Assembly: GCF_900119365.1 (NCBI RefSeq)
Contig: NZ_FPJO01000007.1
Coordinates: 1 to 64,000, forward strand
Reading direction: 5' to 3'
DNA from: Streptomyces atratus
GTDB taxonomy: Bacteria; Actinomycetota; Actinomycetes; Streptomycetales; Streptomycetaceae
Length of the DNA stretch: 64,000 nt
The notes beneath the pieces are model-generated. The model was not told the DNA's origin, ran no database searches, and was given only the letters and a program-made list of their open reading frames with translations. Within the stretch, counting starts at the first letter, position 1. Each line of letters starts with the position of its first letter. Positions 10,062 through 19,770 of this stretch are shown here, piece after piece. Position numbers and translations under genes: made by a program.

Positions 10062-10285
10062 CAGACGCTCTCCACCGTCTCGATGCCCAGCTCGCGCTCG
10101 CGCATCAGGGTGTAGATCCGGGCGATGTCCTTACGGACGGACTTGAGCCGGCCGTGGTTCTCGAGCTGCCCGGTCGCCGCCTGGAAGCGGAGGTTGAACA
10201 GCTCTTCCTTGGCCTCGCGGAGCTTGTTGAGCAGCTCCTCGTTGCCCAGCTCGCGCAGCTCGGACGCCTTGGTTCCGGCCGACAT
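10061..10285 (-). CDS. rpmC: 50S ribosomal protein L29 (uL29)
   Basis: Exit-tunnel protein that helps dock trigger factor and SRP. The 74-residue product starts [19 protein letters not shown] and has the signature [27 protein letters not shown] across its centre. A GTG one codon upstream is in frame, but the ATG at 10283-10285 overlaps the rplP TGA (TGATG), which supports it as the start. The stop overlaps the rpsQ start, so translation is coupled on both sides. Confidence 0.95.
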   Translation of the reverse strand: MSAGTKASELRELGNEELLNKLREAKEELFNLRFQAATGQLENHGRLKSVRKDIARIYTLMRERELGIETVESV

Positions 10286-10704
10286 CACGCCTCACCTGCC
10301 TCGCGCCGAACGATGCGGCACTTCATCGGAAGCTTGTGAGCAGCGCGGGTGAGCGCCTCACGAGCAATCTTCTCGTTCGGGTAGGACAGCTCGAACATCA
10401 CGCGACCCGGCTTGACGTTCGCGATCCACCACTCGGGAGAACCCTTACCGGAACCCATGCGGGTCTCGGCCGGCTTCTTCGTCAGGGGACGGTCCGGGTA
10501 GATGTTGATCCAGACCTTGCCGCCACGCTTGATGTGACGGGTCATCGCGATACGAGCTGCCTCGATCTGACGGTTCGTCACATACGCCGGGGTCAGCGCC
10601 TGGATGCCGTACTCGCCGAACGCAACCTGCGTGCCACCCTTGGACATACCGCTGCGCTTCGGGTGGTGCTGCTTGCGGTGCTTGACCCTACGGGGGATCA
10701 GCAT
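10285..10704 (-). CDS. rplP: 50S ribosomal protein L16 (uL16)
   Basis: Large-subunit protein at the A site and peptidyl-transferase centre. The 139-residue product starts [17 protein letters not shown] and contains the family signatures [23 protein letters not shown] and [19 protein letters not shown]. It begins five nucleotides after the rpsC stop codon and its stop overlaps the rpmC start. Confidence 0.98.
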   Translation of the reverse strand: MLIPRRVKHRKQHHPKRSGMSKGGTQVAFGEYGIQALTPAYVTNRQIEAARIAMTRHIKRGGKVWINIYPDRPLTKKPAETRMGSGKGSPEWWIANVKPGRVMFELSYPNEKIAREALTRAAHKLPMKCRIVRREAGEA

Positions 10705-10709
10705 TTCGG

Positions 10710-11549
10710 TCAGGCCTCCGTTCCGGTGCTCTCGGCAGCCGGAGCGGCAGCGGCGGGAGCCTCGGCCTTGGGGGCCTCGGTCTGAGCCGACTGCTGCTGC
10801 GGCTTGCGACCGCGACCGCCACGCTCGCCACCGCGGCCACCGCGGCCGGCCGGGCGGTCAGCGCCGCCACGGGCCGGGCGGTTGCCGGCGCGGGCAGCGG
10901 CGTTCTCGGCGCGGACCTCGGCGATGTTCTTGACGTCGCCCTTGTAGATCCAGACCTTCACACCGATGCGGCCGAAGGTCGTCTTGGCCTCGAAGAAGCC
11001 GTAGTCGACGTTCGCGCGGAGCGTGTGCAGGGGCACACGGCCCTCGCGGTAGAACTCCGAGCGGGACATCTCGGCGCCGCCGAGGCGGCCACCGCACTGG
11101 ATCTTGATGCCCTTGGCGCCGGCCTTCATCGAGCTCTGCATGCTCTTGCGCATGGCACGACGGAAGGAGACGCGGGAGGAGAGCTGCTCGGCGACGGCCT
11201 GGGCCACCAGCTGAGCGTCCACCTCGGGGTTCTTGACCTCGAGGATGTTCAGCTGGACCTGCTTGCCGGTCAGCTTCTCCAGCTCGCCACGGATGCGGTC
11301 GGCCTCGGCGCCACGGCGACCGATGACGATGCCCGGGCGGGCGGTGTGGATGTCAACGCGGACGCGGTCGCGGGTGCGCTCGATCTCGACCTTCGAGATG
11401 CCGGCCCGCTCCATGCCCTTCGTCATCATGCGACGAATGGCGACGTCTTCCTTGACGTAGTCCTTGTACAGCTTGTCGGCGTACCAACGGGACTTGAAGT
11501 CCGTGGTAATGCCGAGCCGGAACCCGTGCGGGTTTACCTTCTGGCCCAT
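10710..11549 (-). CDS. rpsC: 30S ribosomal protein S3 (uS3) with Gly/Arg- and Ala/Pro-rich tail
   Basis: Small-subunit head protein at the mRNA entry channel, with helicase-like contacts. The 279-residue product has the N-terminal KH domain ([20 protein letters not shown]) and the C-terminal S3 domain up to about residue 215. The last 60 or so residues are low-complexity: an Arg/Gly-rich run ([16 protein letters not shown]) followed by Ala/Pro/Glu-rich sequence. E. coli S3 has 233 residues, so the tail is an added extension of unknown role. The start overlaps the rplV stop by one base. Confidence 0.97.
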   Translation of the reverse strand: MGQKVNPHGFRLGITTDFKSRWYADKLYKDYVKEDVAIRRMMTKGMERAGISKVEIERTRDRVRVDIHTARPGIVIGRRGAEADRIRGELEKLTGKQVQLNILEVKNPEVDAQLVAQAVAEQLSSRVSFRRAMRKSMQSSMKAGAKGIKIQCGGRLGGAEMSRSEFYREGRVPLHTLRANVDYGFFEAKTTFGRIGVKVWIYKGDVKNIAEVRAENAAARAGNRPARGGADRPAGRGGRGGERGGRGRKPQQQSAQTEAPKAEAPAAAAPAAESTGTEA

Positions 11550-11896
11550 TACCGGGTTCCTTCCTTGCTGCTGACGACCACGGTGATGTGGCTGGTCCGC
11601 TTACGGATCCGGTAGGCACGGCCCTGAGCACGCGGACGGAACCGCTTCAGGGTCGGGCCCTCGTCCACGTACGCCTCGCTGATGACCAGCGAAGAGGCGT
11701 CGGTGTGGTCGTAGTTGTGTGCGGCGTTGGCGATGGCGCTGTCCAGCACCTTGCCAACCGGCACGCTCGCGGCCTGCGGGGCGAAACGCAGGACCGCCTG
11801 AGCCTCCGTGGCATCCATGCCACGGATGAGGTCCACCACGCGGCGGGCCTTCATGGGCGTGACGCGGATGTACCGCGCCTGGGCCCTGGCTTCCAT
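11549..11896 (-). CDS. rplV: 50S ribosomal protein L22 (uL22)
   Basis: Lines the exit tunnel with its extended hairpin; macrolide-resistance mutations map there. I chose the ATG at 11894-11896, giving 115 residues starting [20 protein letters not shown], because AAGGGAC lies about 5 nt upstream and the family begins there. An in-frame ATG 12 codons earlier (end 11932) would give 127 residues. The C-terminal [24 protein letters not shown] signature is present ([14 protein letters not shown]). Confidence 0.95.
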   Translation of the reverse strand: MEARAQARYIRVTPMKARRVVDLIRGMDATEAQAVLRFAPQAASVPVGKVLDSAIANAAHNYDHTDASSLVISEAYVDEGPTLKRFRPRAQGRAYRIRKRTSHITVVVSSKEGTR

Positions 11897-11939
11897 GGTT
11901 GTCCCTTCGGTGTAAGTCATAGTCGTTTCCACCCCGCGG

Positions 11940-12221
11940 TTAGCGGCGCTTCGACTTCCGGTCGTCCTTGACGTGGCCGCGGAAGGTGCGAGTCGGCGAG
12001 AACTCGCCGAGCTTGTGGCCGACCATCGACTCGGTGACGAACACCGGGACGTGGATCTTGCCGTTGTGCACCGCGATGGTGTGACCCAGCATGGCCGGGA
12101 CGATCATCGAGCGACGGGACCAGGTCTTGATGACGTTCTTGGTGCCTGCCTCGTTCTGTACGTCCACCTTCTTGATGAGGTGGCCGTCGACGAAGGGCCC
12201 CTTCTTGAGACTGCGCGGCAT
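11940..12221 (-). CDS. rpsS: 30S ribosomal protein S19 (uS19)
   Basis: Small-subunit head protein in complex with S13. The 93-residue product starts [19 protein letters not shown] and has the S19 signature [23 protein letters not shown] and a basic end KDDRKSKRR. It starts 12 nt after the rplB stop and precedes rplV. Confidence 0.98.
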   Translation of the reverse strand: MPRSLKKGPFVDGHLIKKVDVQNEAGTKNVIKTWSRRSMIVPAMLGHTIAVHNGKIHVPVFVTESMVGHKLGEFSPTRTFRGHVKDDRKSKRR

Positions 12222-12233
12222 CTAAACCCGCTC

Positions 12234-13070
12234 CTAGCGCTTCTTGTTCGTCTTGCGGCGGCGGACGATGTACTTGTTCGATGCCTTCTTCGGCGAACGA
12301 GTACGACCCTCCTTCTGACCCCACGGCGAGACCGGGTGGCGACCACCGGAGGTCTTGCCCTCACCACCACCGTGCGGGTGGTCAACCGGGTTCATCGCGA
12401 CACCGCGGACGGTCGGGCGAACGCCCTTCCAGCGCATGCGGCCGGCCTTGCCCCAGTTGATGTTCGACTGCTCGGCGTTGCCGACCTCACCGATGGTGGC
12501 GCGGCAGCGGGCGTCGACCAGGCGGATCTCACCCGACGGCATACGAAGGTGGGCCATGGTGCCCTCCTTCGCCAGCAGCTGCACGGAGGCACCCGCGGAA
12601 CGGGCGAACTTCGCGCCGCCGCCGGGCCGCAGCTCGATGGCGTGGATGGTCGTACCGACCGGGATGTTGCGCAGCGCCAGGTTGTTGCCGGGCTTGATGT
12701 CGGCGGCCGGGCCGTTCTCGACACGGTCACCCTGCGACAGGCCACGCGGCGCGATGATGTAGCGCTTCTCGCCGTCCGCGTAGTGCAGGAGCGCGATGCG
12801 CGCGGTGCGGTTGGGGTCGTACTCGATGTGCGCGACCTTGGCCGGCACGCCGTCCTTGTCGTGACGACGGAAGTCGATCACTCGGTAGGCGCGCTTGTGG
12901 CCACCGCCCTGGTGGCGAACGGTCACACGACCGGCGTTGTTACGGCCGCCCTTGCTGTGCAGGGGGCGGACCAGCGACTTCTCCGGCGTGGACCGCGTGA
13001 TCTCGACAAAGTCGGCGACGCTGGAGCCACGACGGCCCGGGGTCGTCGGCTTGTACTTGCGGATACCCAT
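12234..13070 (-). CDS. rplB: 50S ribosomal protein L2 (uL2)
   Basis: Essential for peptidyl-transferase activity and subunit association. The 278-residue product starts [18 protein letters not shown] and contains the signature [24 protein letters not shown] near the C-terminus, with the conserved histidine. Length is standard. It lies between rplW and rpsS. Confidence 0.98.
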   Translation of the reverse strand: MGIRKYKPTTPGRRGSSVADFVEITRSTPEKSLVRPLHSKGGRNNAGRVTVRHQGGGHKRAYRVIDFRRHDKDGVPAKVAHIEYDPNRTARIALLHYADGEKRYIIAPRGLSQGDRVENGPAADIKPGNNLALRNIPVGTTIHAIELRPGGGAKFARSAGASVQLLAKEGTMAHLRMPSGEIRLVDARCRATIGEVGNAEQSNINWGKAGRMRWKGVRPTVRGVAMNPVDHPHGGGEGKTSGGRHPVSPWGQKEGRTRSPKKASNKYIVRRRKTNKKR

Positions 13071-13109
13071 TTCTCAGTCCTCGTCCGATTCCGGACGACT
13101 CGACCTCCG

Positions 13110-13433
13110 TCAGGAGGTCGGGCCGCCGAAGATGTCGATACGGTCGCCCTCGGCGAGGGTCACGATGGCGCGCTTGGTGTCAGCGCGCTTGCCGAAACCG
13201 GTCTTGGTGCGCTTGCGCTTACCCTGCCGGTTGATCGTGTTGACCCCGGTGACCTTGACCGAGAAGACCGCTTCCACGGCCTGCTTGATCTGGGTCTTGT
13301 TGGAGCCGGGCGCGACGATGAACGTGTACTTGTTCTCGTCGAGCAGCGCGTAGCTCTTCTCGGACACGACCGGCTTGACGAGAACGTCGCGCGGGTCCGA
13401 GTAGGTCTTGCTGGTAACGGTCGCCTCGCTCAT
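13110..13433 (-). CDS. rplW: 50S ribosomal protein L23 (uL23)
   Basis: Tunnel-exit protein that docks trigger factor and SRP. The 107-residue product contains the conserved [19 protein letters not shown] and [16 protein letters not shown] segments. The ATG overlaps the rplD stop by one base. Confidence 0.98.
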   Translation of the reverse strand: MSEATVTSKTYSDPRDVLVKPVVSEKSYALLDENKYTFIVAPGSNKTQIKQAVEAVFSVKVTGVNTINRQGKRKRTKTGFGKRADTKRAIVTLAEGDRIDIFGGPTS

Positions 13434-14083
13434 CAGGCGTCGCTCCCTTCGGTCTCAGCGGTCTGGGGGCCAGACACGAAGGACTCGAGGGCGGCCTGGG
13501 TGAAGACCACGTCGTCAGAGACGATCACGTCGTACGTGTTCAGCTGGCCCGGCTCCAGGATGTGCACCTGGGGCAGGTTGCGGGCGGACAGCCACGCGGC
13601 CTCGTCGGCACGGTCGACGACCAGGAGCAGGTTCTTGCGCTCCGAGATCTTGCCGAACAGCGTCTTGGCGGCCTTCGTGGAGACAGCTCCGTCGACCACG
13701 CCGGTGACGACGTGGATGCGGGAGTGACGGGCCCGGTCGGAGAGGGCACCGCGCAGGGCGGCGGCCTTCATCTTCTTCGGGGTCCGCTGCGAGTAGTCAC
13801 GCGGCTGCGGGCCGTGGACGACGCCACCGCCGGCGAACTGCGGCGCACGGGTCGAACCCTGGCGCGCGCGGCCGGTGCCCTTCTGGCGGTACGGCTTGCG
13901 GCCACCACCACGGACTTCGCCACGGGTCTTGGTCTTGTGCGTGCCCTGACGGGCAGCTGCCAGCTGTGCGACGACGACCTGGTGGATCAGCGGAACGCTG
14001 GTCTTCGCGTCGAAGATCTCCGCGGGGAGCTCGACGGTACCGGCCTTGTCGCCTGCCGGCGAAAGGATGTCAATGGTGCTCAT
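13433..14083 (-). CDS. rplD: 50S ribosomal protein L4 (uL4)
   Basis: Large-subunit protein with a loop in the exit tunnel; in E. coli it autoregulates the S10 operon. The 216-residue product starts [18 protein letters not shown] and carries the tunnel-loop region [19 protein letters not shown]. The frame is open 33 codons further upstream, inside rplC, but the ATG at 14081-14083, four nucleotides before the rplC stop region, gives the family N-terminus. Confidence 0.97.
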   Translation of the reverse strand: MSTIDILSPAGDKAGTVELPAEIFDAKTSVPLIHQVVVAQLAAARQGTHKTKTRGEVRGGGRKPYRQKGTGRARQGSTRAPQFAGGGVVHGPQPRDYSQRTPKKMKAAALRGALSDRARHSRIHVVTGVVDGAVSTKAAKTLFGKISERKNLLLVVDRADEAAWLSARNLPQVHILEPGQLNTYDVIVSDDVVFTQAALESFVSGPQTAETEGSDA

Positions 14084-14087
14084 TACC

Positions 14088-14732
14088 TCAAGCCCCCTTG
14101 GCCGCGGTACGGACCAGGACGAGGCCGCCGTTCGGACCGGGGACTGCGCCCTTGATGAGGAGCAGACCCTTCTCCGCGTCAACCGCGTGGATGGTCAGGT
14201 TCTGGGTGGTGACACGCTCGTTGCCCATGCGACCCGCCATGCGCATGCCCTTGAAGACACGGCCGGGGGTGGCACAGCCACCGATGGAGCCGGGCATACG
14301 GTGCACACGGTGGGCACCGTGGGACGCCTTGCCACCCTTGAAGTTGTGACGCTTCATCACACCGGCGAAGCCCTTGCCCTTGCTCTTGCCCGTGACGTCG
14401 ACCTTGACGCCGGACTCGAACACCTCGGCAGTGACTTCCTGGCCCAGCGTGTACTCGCTGGCGTCAGGGGTGCGGAGCTCCACCAGGTGGCGGCGCGGGG
14501 TCACGTCGGCCTTGGCGAAGTGGCCCTTGAGGGGCTTGTTCACCTTGCGGGGGTCGATCTCGCCGAAGGCGATCTGGACTGCCTCGTAGCCGTCGTTGTC
14601 GTTGGTGCGGACCTGGGTGACGACGCAGGGCCCGGCCTTGACGACGGTCACCGGGACGACCCGGTTGTTCTCGTCCCAGACCTGGGTCATGCCGAGCTTC
14701 TCGCCCAGGACGCCCTTAATGTTCTTAGCCAT
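14088..14732 (-). CDS. rplC: 50S ribosomal protein L3 (uL3)
   Basis: Early-assembly protein near the peptidyl-transferase centre. The 214-residue product starts [19 protein letters not shown] and has the L3 signature [24 protein letters not shown]. The ATG at 14730-14732 has GAGGTGA upstream; the in-frame GTG four codons earlier lies inside that Shine-Dalgarno sequence and is unlikely to be the start. Confidence 0.97.
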   Translation of the reverse strand: MAKNIKGVLGEKLGMTQVWDENNRVVPVTVVKAGPCVVTQVRTNDNDGYEAVQIAFGEIDPRKVNKPLKGHFAKADVTPRRHLVELRTPDASEYTLGQEVTAEVFESGVKVDVTGKSKGKGFAGVMKRHNFKGGKASHGAHRVHRMPGSIGGCATPGRVFKGMRMAGRMGNERVTTQNLTIHAVDAEKGLLLIKGAVPGPNGGLVLVRTAAKGA

Positions 14733-14745
14733 CTCGCGCGTCACC

Positions 14746-15054
14746 TCAGAGCTTGATCTCGATGTCGACGCCCGCCGGCAGGTCGAGACGCATCAGCGAG
14801 TCAACCGTCTTCGGCGTGGGGTCGAGGATGTCGATGAGGCGCTTGTGCGTGCGCATCTCGAAGTGCTCGCGCGAGTCCTTGTACTTGTGCGGCGACTTGA
14901 TGACGCAGTACACGTTCTTCTCAGTGGGCAGCGGCACCGGGCCCGCGACCGACGCACCAGTGCGGGTCACCGTCTCGACGATCTTCTTCGCCGAGGAGTC
15001 GATGACCTCGTGGTCGTAGGCCTTGAGCCGGATGCGGATCTTCTGTCCCGCCAT
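14746..15054 (-). CDS. rpsJ: 30S ribosomal protein S10 (uS10)
   Basis: First gene of the S10 cluster. S10 is a head protein and, with NusB, part of transcription antitermination complexes. The 102-residue product starts [19 protein letters not shown] and has the signature [22 protein letters not shown]. It is preceded by a leader of about 350 nt with a promoter near 15417-15444. Confidence 0.98.
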   Translation of the reverse strand: MAGQKIRIRLKAYDHEVIDSSAKKIVETVTRTGASVAGPVPLPTEKNVYCVIKSPHKYKDSREHFEMRTHKRLIDILDPTPKTVDSLMRLDLPAGVDIEIKL

Positions 15055-15116
15055 GGCTACTAGTAGTCCTGTCTCTCGTAACGCTCTGGAACCCGGGAGC
15101 TCTCAAGACTCCACCT

Positions 15117-15141
15117 CCGACCCACGCGGTCGGGCGTGTCG
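15117..15141 (-). promoter_or_regulatory. Leader box shared with rpsL (copy 1)
   Basis: A 25-nt stretch 63 nt upstream of rpsJ that matches 24 of 25 bases with 29478-29502 upstream of rpsL. It contains the stem CCGACC/GGTCGG around a 5-nt loop. The remaining leader (15055-15410) shows several GC-rich stems but no gene that I can recognise. Confidence 0.5.
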
Positions 15142-15416
15142 CATCCCCTCTACGCAGATCTCCCGAAGGATTTCCCAACCAAGGGGGTGCGGGCCCGAGG
15201 ACCGCAGGACCGGGGGCGAAACACCCACCGGGTGCCTGGCCGGTGCCCCACTGACGCTTCCCGGAAGATTCCCGTACGTCCGACCCGCGAGGGGTCGACG
15301 AGTACTGTGGGACTCGCTTCCGGTCCTCCCGGCGGGAGGCGCGCAGCATTGACACTCAACCGAGCAACCTGGTCAGTGTGCCATACGGGGCGTGAGCCTG
15401 GCCAATCGGGCGGAGG

Positions 15417-15444
15417 ATCTTACCCGCCGTGGCCGCTCGGTCAA
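15417..15444 (-). promoter_or_regulatory. Candidate promoter of the S10 cluster
   Basis: On the minus strand TTGACC (15439-15444) and TAAGAT (15417-15422) are spaced by 16 nt, a good match to a housekeeping sigma promoter. Transcription would start near 15410, giving a leader of about 355 nt. The rest of 15445-15585 shows no gene. Confidence 0.6.
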
Positions 15445-15585
15445 ACGCGGGCGCGCAGCGGGAGCCGTGCCGGGCGCGCTCATCGTAATCGGGTCGAGCG
15501 GTGCGCAGTAATCGGGTCGAGCGGTGCACACCCCGGTGCCTAGAGTGGCCGGCCGGGCCGGCCGTCGTCACCAGGGGCATCGATC

Positions 15586-17256
15586 ATGCGTACGCACTAT
15601 CCGCGCACCGCGCATCTGCCCTGGTCCCCCGGAGCCACCTCGGACGACGTACGGATCGCGGATCTCGCCGCGCTGACCGGCCGCGAGGTCGTCGTCACCG
15701 AGAAGCTGGACGGCGAGAACACCACGCTCTACGCCGACGGGCTCCACGCCCGCTCCCTCGACTCCGCGCACCACCCCTCGCGGGGCTGGGTGAAGGCGCT
15801 CCAGGGCCGGGTCGGGGCGCGCATTCCCGACGGCCGGCGGGTCTGCGGCGAGAACATGTTCGCCCGCCACTCGATCCCGTACGACGGCCTGGAGAGCTTC
15901 TTCTACGGCTTCTCCGTCTGGGACGGGGAGCGCTGCCTGGACTGGGACCGGACCGTGGAGTACCTGCGGGGGCTGGGGATACCGGTGCCGCCCGTGCTGT
16001 GGCGCGGAATCCTCGACGCCCGCGCCGAGAAGGCGCTGCGGGCGCTGAAGCTCGACACCGGACGGCAGGAGGGGTACGTCGTACGGCCCGCGGACGGCTT
16101 CGGGGCGGCGGACTTCGGGCGGCTGGTGGCCAAGTGGGTGCGGCCCCACCACGTACAGACCGATACGCACTGGATGCACGCCGCCGTCGTGGAGAACGGA
16201 CTCGGCCCGGCCGCCGCCCTGTGGGCCGTACGGTCCGGGGCACCGGTCGACGCGGTGGCGCTGGCCGCCGCCACGGGTACGGACGCGGGGGACGCCGGGG
16301 CCGCCCGCGCGATGGGCGACGCCCTCGACGCGCTGGGCCGGACGGGCGAGGACCGGCTGACCGGGGTGCTGGCCGCGCTGCTGCACCGTTCCCGCCGCAC
16401 CGGACTCGCGCCCGCGCTGGCACCGGCGCTGGGGATGCCGCTCGCCCGCCGCGTCGCGGACCTCGTCGGGCTGCACCCCGGGCTGCACCGCCCGTACCCG
16501 GACGAGGAGCGCCGCACCGGACTGGTCCGGATGTCGTTCGCCGCCGATCTCCCGCTGCTGCACGCGCTGGCCGCCGCGGTGGCGGACACCGCCGAGGCGC
16601 GCGAGCAGGTGGAGTGGTCGGCGCTGCACGCGGAGGACGTGAGCGAACCGGCCGGGCTGCGGGAGGCGTTCACGGATCTGGAACCGGACGCCGCCGACCG
16701 CTGCCTGGCGCAGGCCCGCGAGGCGTACGCCCTGGGCCGGGTCACCACCGCCGAGGAGGCGGTTGCCGCGACCTGGCGCTGGCGGAGCGGGGACTTCCCG
16801 CGTCTGGTTCATCTGGTCGGCCCGTCCGGCAGCGGCAAGAGCACCTTCGCGCGCGCACTGCCCGGCGTCGACACGTACCTCTCGCTCGACGATCTGCGCC
16901 AGGCCCGGGGTTCGCGCGCCGACCAGAAGGCCAACGGGGACGTGCTGCGCGAGGGGCTCGACCGGCTGGACGCCGCACTCACCCCGGGCTCCACGGTCGT
17001 CTGGGACGCCACCTCCCTCAACGCGCACCAGCGCTCCCTGGTGCACGGGGTCGCCCGGCGCAGGGACGCACTGCTCACCCACGCCGTGGCCCTGGTCGAC
17101 GAGGCGGAGCTGATCCGCCGCAACGAACGCCGCAGCCACCCCGTACCGCCCGAGGTGCTGACCTCGCAGCTGCACAGATTCGTTCCCCCGTACCCCGGCC
17201 AGGCACACCGCACCTGGTACATCGGCGCGAGCGGAACCGTGGAGGACAGGGCGTAG
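15586..17256 (+). CDS. RNA ligase-polynucleotide kinase fusion, candidate RNA repair enzyme
   Basis: A 556-residue two-domain protein. Residues about 1-190 carry nucleotidyltransferase ligase motifs: TEKLDGEN (Lys40 as adenylation nucleophile), CGENMF (motif III-like), EGYVVR (motif IV, about 162-167) and LVAKWV (motif V, Lys183). A helical middle region (about 190-400) is unassigned. Residues about 406-556 form a P-loop kinase with Walker A GPSGSGKST (412-420), a YLSLDDLR segment and VWDATSLN, resembling T4-type polynucleotide 5'-kinase. Family knowledge suggests end-healing and sealing of cleaved RNA. It is followed, after a 160-bp repeat element, by a co-directional gene for another RNA-end enzyme. 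Substrate (tRNA, rRNA or mRNA) is unknown. Confidence 0.85.
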   Translation: MRTHYPRTAHLPWSPGATSDDVRIADLAALTGREVVVTEKLDGENTTLYADGLHARSLDSAHHPSRGWVKALQGRVGARIPDGRRVCGENMFARHSIPYDGLESFFYGFSVWDGERCLDWDRTVEYLRGLGIPVPPVLWRGILDARAEKALRALKLDTGRQEGYVVRPADGFGAADFGRLVAKWVRPHHVQTDTHWMHAAVVENGLGPAAALWAVRSGAPVDAVALAAATGTDAGDAGAARAMGDALDALGRTGEDRLTGVLAALLHRSRRTGLAPALAPALGMPLARRVADLVGLHPGLHRPYPDEERRTGLVRMSFAADLPLLHALAAAVADTAEAREQVEWSALHAEDVSEPAGLREAFTDLEPDAADRCLAQAREAYALGRVTTAEEAVAATWRWRSGDFPRLVHLVGPSGSGKSTFARALPGVDTYLSLDDLRQARGSRADQKANGDVLREGLDRLDAALTPGSTVVWDATSLNAHQRSLVHGVARRRDALLTHAVALVDEAELIRRNERRSHPVPPEVLTSQLHRFVPPYPGQAHRTWYIGASGTVEDRA

Positions 17257-17415
17257 GGCCTTCCGTCTGGATCAGGCCGGATCAGGGAGCGGGGTCCGGT
17301 GCCGTGGATCGCAAGGCGGAGGAGGGAGTCATGGCGGAGTCATGGCGAGTGACGACAACGCCGCGAGGCGCGGCACCGGGGCACGCGAGCCCGGCGTGAT
17401 CCAGACGGAAGGCCC
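17256..17415. mobile_element. 160-bp MITE-like element with perfect 19-bp terminal inverted repeats
   Basis: GGGCCTTCCGTCTGGATCA at 17256-17274 is exactly repeated in inverse at 17397-17415. The interior has no coding capacity of its own. It begins at the last base of the TAG of the ligase-kinase gene and ends 3 nt before the next ATG, so its right end (GGAAGG) provides the apparent ribosome binding site of the downstream gene. I recall similar sequences scattered in Streptomyces genomes; this could be confirmed by search. Confidence 0.75.
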
Positions 17416-17418
17416 TGA

Positions 17419-19716
17419 ATGCGTACCAGCGAGGAGATCTACCACCGGGTCCGCTGGGACACCCGGTTCGATCCGGCGCGCTTCGTGATGGGCGTCGCGC
17501 AGCGCAGGACGGTGCCCAAGCGGGTGCCGCTGCCCCGCTTCACGCCCGGCGGGGACATCCCGTGGCACCGGGTGCTGTTCTTCGAGGCGGACGGTGAGCT
17601 GGTCTGGGACCGGTCCTCGGGCGTGGACCGGATCGACGCGACGGAGGCCGGGCGGGTACGCGCCCCGCGCCGGCTGCCGTCCCCGTACTTCATCTCCCGC
17701 ACGCCGCACGCGTACTCCGCGCCGGACGTCGCCTGGAAGCCCGTGCCCGAGGACGCACCGGCGCCCGAGCCGATCGCCTCGCTGACGCTGCTGACCTGGA
17801 ACACCCTCTGGGACCGCTACGACAGCGACCGCATCGACACCGCCCGGCGCCGGCCACTCCTGCTCGACGCCCTGCGCGCCGCGGACGCCGACGTCATCGC
17901 CCTCCAGGAGACCGAACCCGCCCTGCTCGCACTGCTGTTGGCGGCGCCCTGGGTCCGCGAGGGCTACATGCTCTGGGCCGACCCGGCCGGCCGGGACGTC
18001 GCCGACTACGGGCTGCTGCTGCTCAGCAGGGTCCCCGTGCGCGAGGCGGGCCTGCACGCCCTCGGCCCGCACAAGGCGGTCGCGGCGGTCGTCGTGGACG
18101 GGCCGGACGGACCGGCCACGGTCGCGGTGACCCACCTCAGCAGCGACCACGCGGCCGACGGCGCCCTTCGGCGCGATGCCGAACTGGCCGATATGGCAAC
18201 GGGGTTGGCGGCGGTCGAGGGCGATGTGACGCTGCTCGGCGACTTCAACGACGGCGGGGACACACCGCAGGACCGGCTGGGGATGGCGGACGCCTGGAGC
18301 CGGGTGCACGGCGCGGACGACCGGACGCCCACCTTCGACCCGTCGGTCAACCCGCTGGCCGCCGTCTCCTCGCTGACCGGGCGGGTGTCCCGGCTGGACC
18401 GGGTGCTGGTCCGCTCGGAACGGCTGCGGCCCGCCTCGGCGGTGCTGCTGGGCGACGTACCGACGTCGGACGGGCTGTACGTCTCGGACCACTTCGGGGT
18501 ACGCGTGGAGCTGGCCGCCGACGCGGTCTCGGCGGCGCTCGCGGCGGAGGACGGGACGGAGGCGTGCGCGGCGGAGGAGGCGGGCGCGGCCGATGCCGTG
18601 CGCCGGCTGGCCGCCGCCCTGCCCGAAGGGCGCGTCCACCTGGTCGGCTCGCGGCGGATGGGCTGCGCGCTGCCCGGCGCGGACCTGGACCTGGTCGCGG
18701 CGCTGCCCGGTGCCGTGGATCTGCCGGGGGTGCGGGAGCGGCTGGCCGCGGCCCTGCCGGACGCCGAGGAGCTGCGCGAGGTGACCGGTGCCCGCGTACC
18801 GGGCCTGCGCTTCGCCCTCGGCGGCCTCCGGGTGGACCTGGTGACCGTGGCGACGGGCGGCCTCGCCCCGGCCGAGGCGGTGGCCCGGCGCGCCGAGCTG
18901 GGCGAGGCGGCGGCCACGGCGCTCAGCGCGGTGAGCGACGCGGATGCCGTGCTCGCGGCGGCGGACCCGCACCGGGCGGCGTTCGTGGGCCTCGCCCGCG
19001 AGGTGAAGGCCTGGGCGCGGGCGCGCGGCCTGGACTCCGCCCCGTGCGGCGGACTGCCGGGCCTCGCCTGGTCCGTGCTGGCGGCCCGTACCGCCCACGA
19101 GTCGGGCGACCTGCCGCCGCTCCCCCTGCTCAGGCACTTCTTCGCGACCTGGGCCACCTGGGACTGGGACCGCGCGGTCGGCTCCGGCGCGGCGGGCGGG
19201 ACCGGCGGCTCGAACGGGACCGCCGGTCTCCCCCTCACCGTGCTGACCCCGACCGCCCCCGTCCGCCCCTGCACCTCGCAGGTCTCCCCCGCCGGCCGCG
19301 ATCTCGTCGCCGAGGAACTCTTCCGCGCCTGGGAGATCCTGGAGTCCGCCGACGACTCCGCCCCCGTACCGCACGCCCTGCTCTGCGCCCCGCCGCCGCT
19401 GCACGCGCAGCACACCGCCTGGGCCCTCGCCTCCGTACGGCCCGGCCCCGACGAGGGGCGGCTGCGCGGCCGCCTCCTCGCCCTGGCCGCCGCCCTCGCC
19501 GGGGCGGGCGCCCCGGACTCCCGTATCTGGCCGCGCCCGCTCACTGCCGAGGGTCTGGCGGGATACGCGATCGGCCTGGGCGCCACGCCACCCGACGGAC
19601 ACCGGCTGGCGGAGATCGGGGCGGAGATTCTGCGCGGCATCCCGGACGCAACGCTGGCCCGGGTGGAACTGTCAGCTCTCCGGCCGACCGGAGACCCGGC
19701 GTTCGCCCTCTTCTGA
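17419..19716 (+). CDS. MJ1316-domain / EEP phosphatase-nuclease / poly(A)-polymerase-like nucleotidyltransferase
   Basis: A 765-residue multidomain protein. Residues 1-75 match the MJ1316 (DUF504) domain: RVRWDTRFDP, DIPWHRVLFFEADG and LVWDRSSG. This domain is predicted to recognise cyclic-phosphate RNA ends. Residues about 120-375 are an endonuclease/exonuclease/phosphatase fold with TWNTLWDR, ALQETEP, LLGDFNDGG, SRLDRVLV and VSDHFG in order. From about 395 a nucleotidyltransferase with GSRRMGCALPGADLDLV (catalytic Asp422 and Asp424) and a poly(A)-polymerase-like helical region follows. Together with the upstream ligase-kinase it suggests processing and repair of damaged RNA ends. A diverged fragment of its C-terminus recurs at 22030. 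The start ATG has GGAAGG at about 7 nt, supplied by the repeat element. Confidence 0.85.
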   Translation: MRTSEEIYHRVRWDTRFDPARFVMGVAQRRTVPKRVPLPRFTPGGDIPWHRVLFFEADGELVWDRSSGVDRIDATEAGRVRAPRRLPSPYFISRTPHAYSAPDVAWKPVPEDAPAPEPIASLTLLTWNTLWDRYDSDRIDTARRRPLLLDALRAADADVIALQETEPALLALLLAAPWVREGYMLWADPAGRDVADYGLLLLSRVPVREAGLHALGPHKAVAAVVVDGPDGPATVAVTHLSSDHAADGALRRDAELADMATGLAAVEGDVTLLGDFNDGGDTPQDRLGMADAWSRVHGADDRTPTFDPSVNPLAAVSSLTGRVSRLDRVLVRSERLRPASAVLLGDVPTSDGLYVSDHFGVRVELAADAVSAALAAEDGTEACAAEEAGAADAVRRLAAALPEGRVHLVGSRRMGCALPGADLDLVAALPGAVDLPGVRERLAAALPDAEELREVTGARVPGLRFALGGLRVDLVTVATGGLAPAEAVARRAELGEAAATALSAVSDADAVLAAADPHRAAFVGLAREVKAWARARGLDSAPCGGLPGLAWSVLAARTAHESGDLPPLPLLRHFFATWATWDWDRAVGSGAAGGTGGSNGTAGLPLTVLTPTAPVRPCTSQVSPAGRDLVAEELFRAWEILESADDSAPVPHALLCAPPPLHAQHTAWALASVRPGPDEGRLRGRLLALAAALAGAGAPDSRIWPRPLTAEGLAGYAIGLGATPPDGHRLAEIGAEILRGIPDATLARVELSALRPTGDPAFALF

Positions 19717-19722
19717 CAGCAA

Positions 19723-19759
19723 CGCGCCCCGGTCCGGCATCAACTGGGCTCGGGGCGCG
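19723..19759. terminator. Convergent terminator hairpin
   Basis: CGCGCCCCG at 19723-19731 pairs perfectly with CGGGGCGCG at 19751-19759. It lies between the plus-strand nucleotidyltransferase gene and the minus-strand DUF397 gene and could serve both. Confidence 0.6.
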
Positions 19760-19770
19760 ACTGCGCGGGA

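Noticed and set aside
11973..13727. Plus-strand frame of 584 codons across rpsS-rplB-rplW
   Set aside because: It is the shadow of three certain ribosomal genes and has no recognisable domain or start signal.
17329..19602. Minus-strand frame of 757 codons
   Set aside because: It is complementary to the MJ1316-EEP-nucleotidyltransferase gene, whose motifs are clear; the antisense translation is Gly/Arg/Ala repeats.
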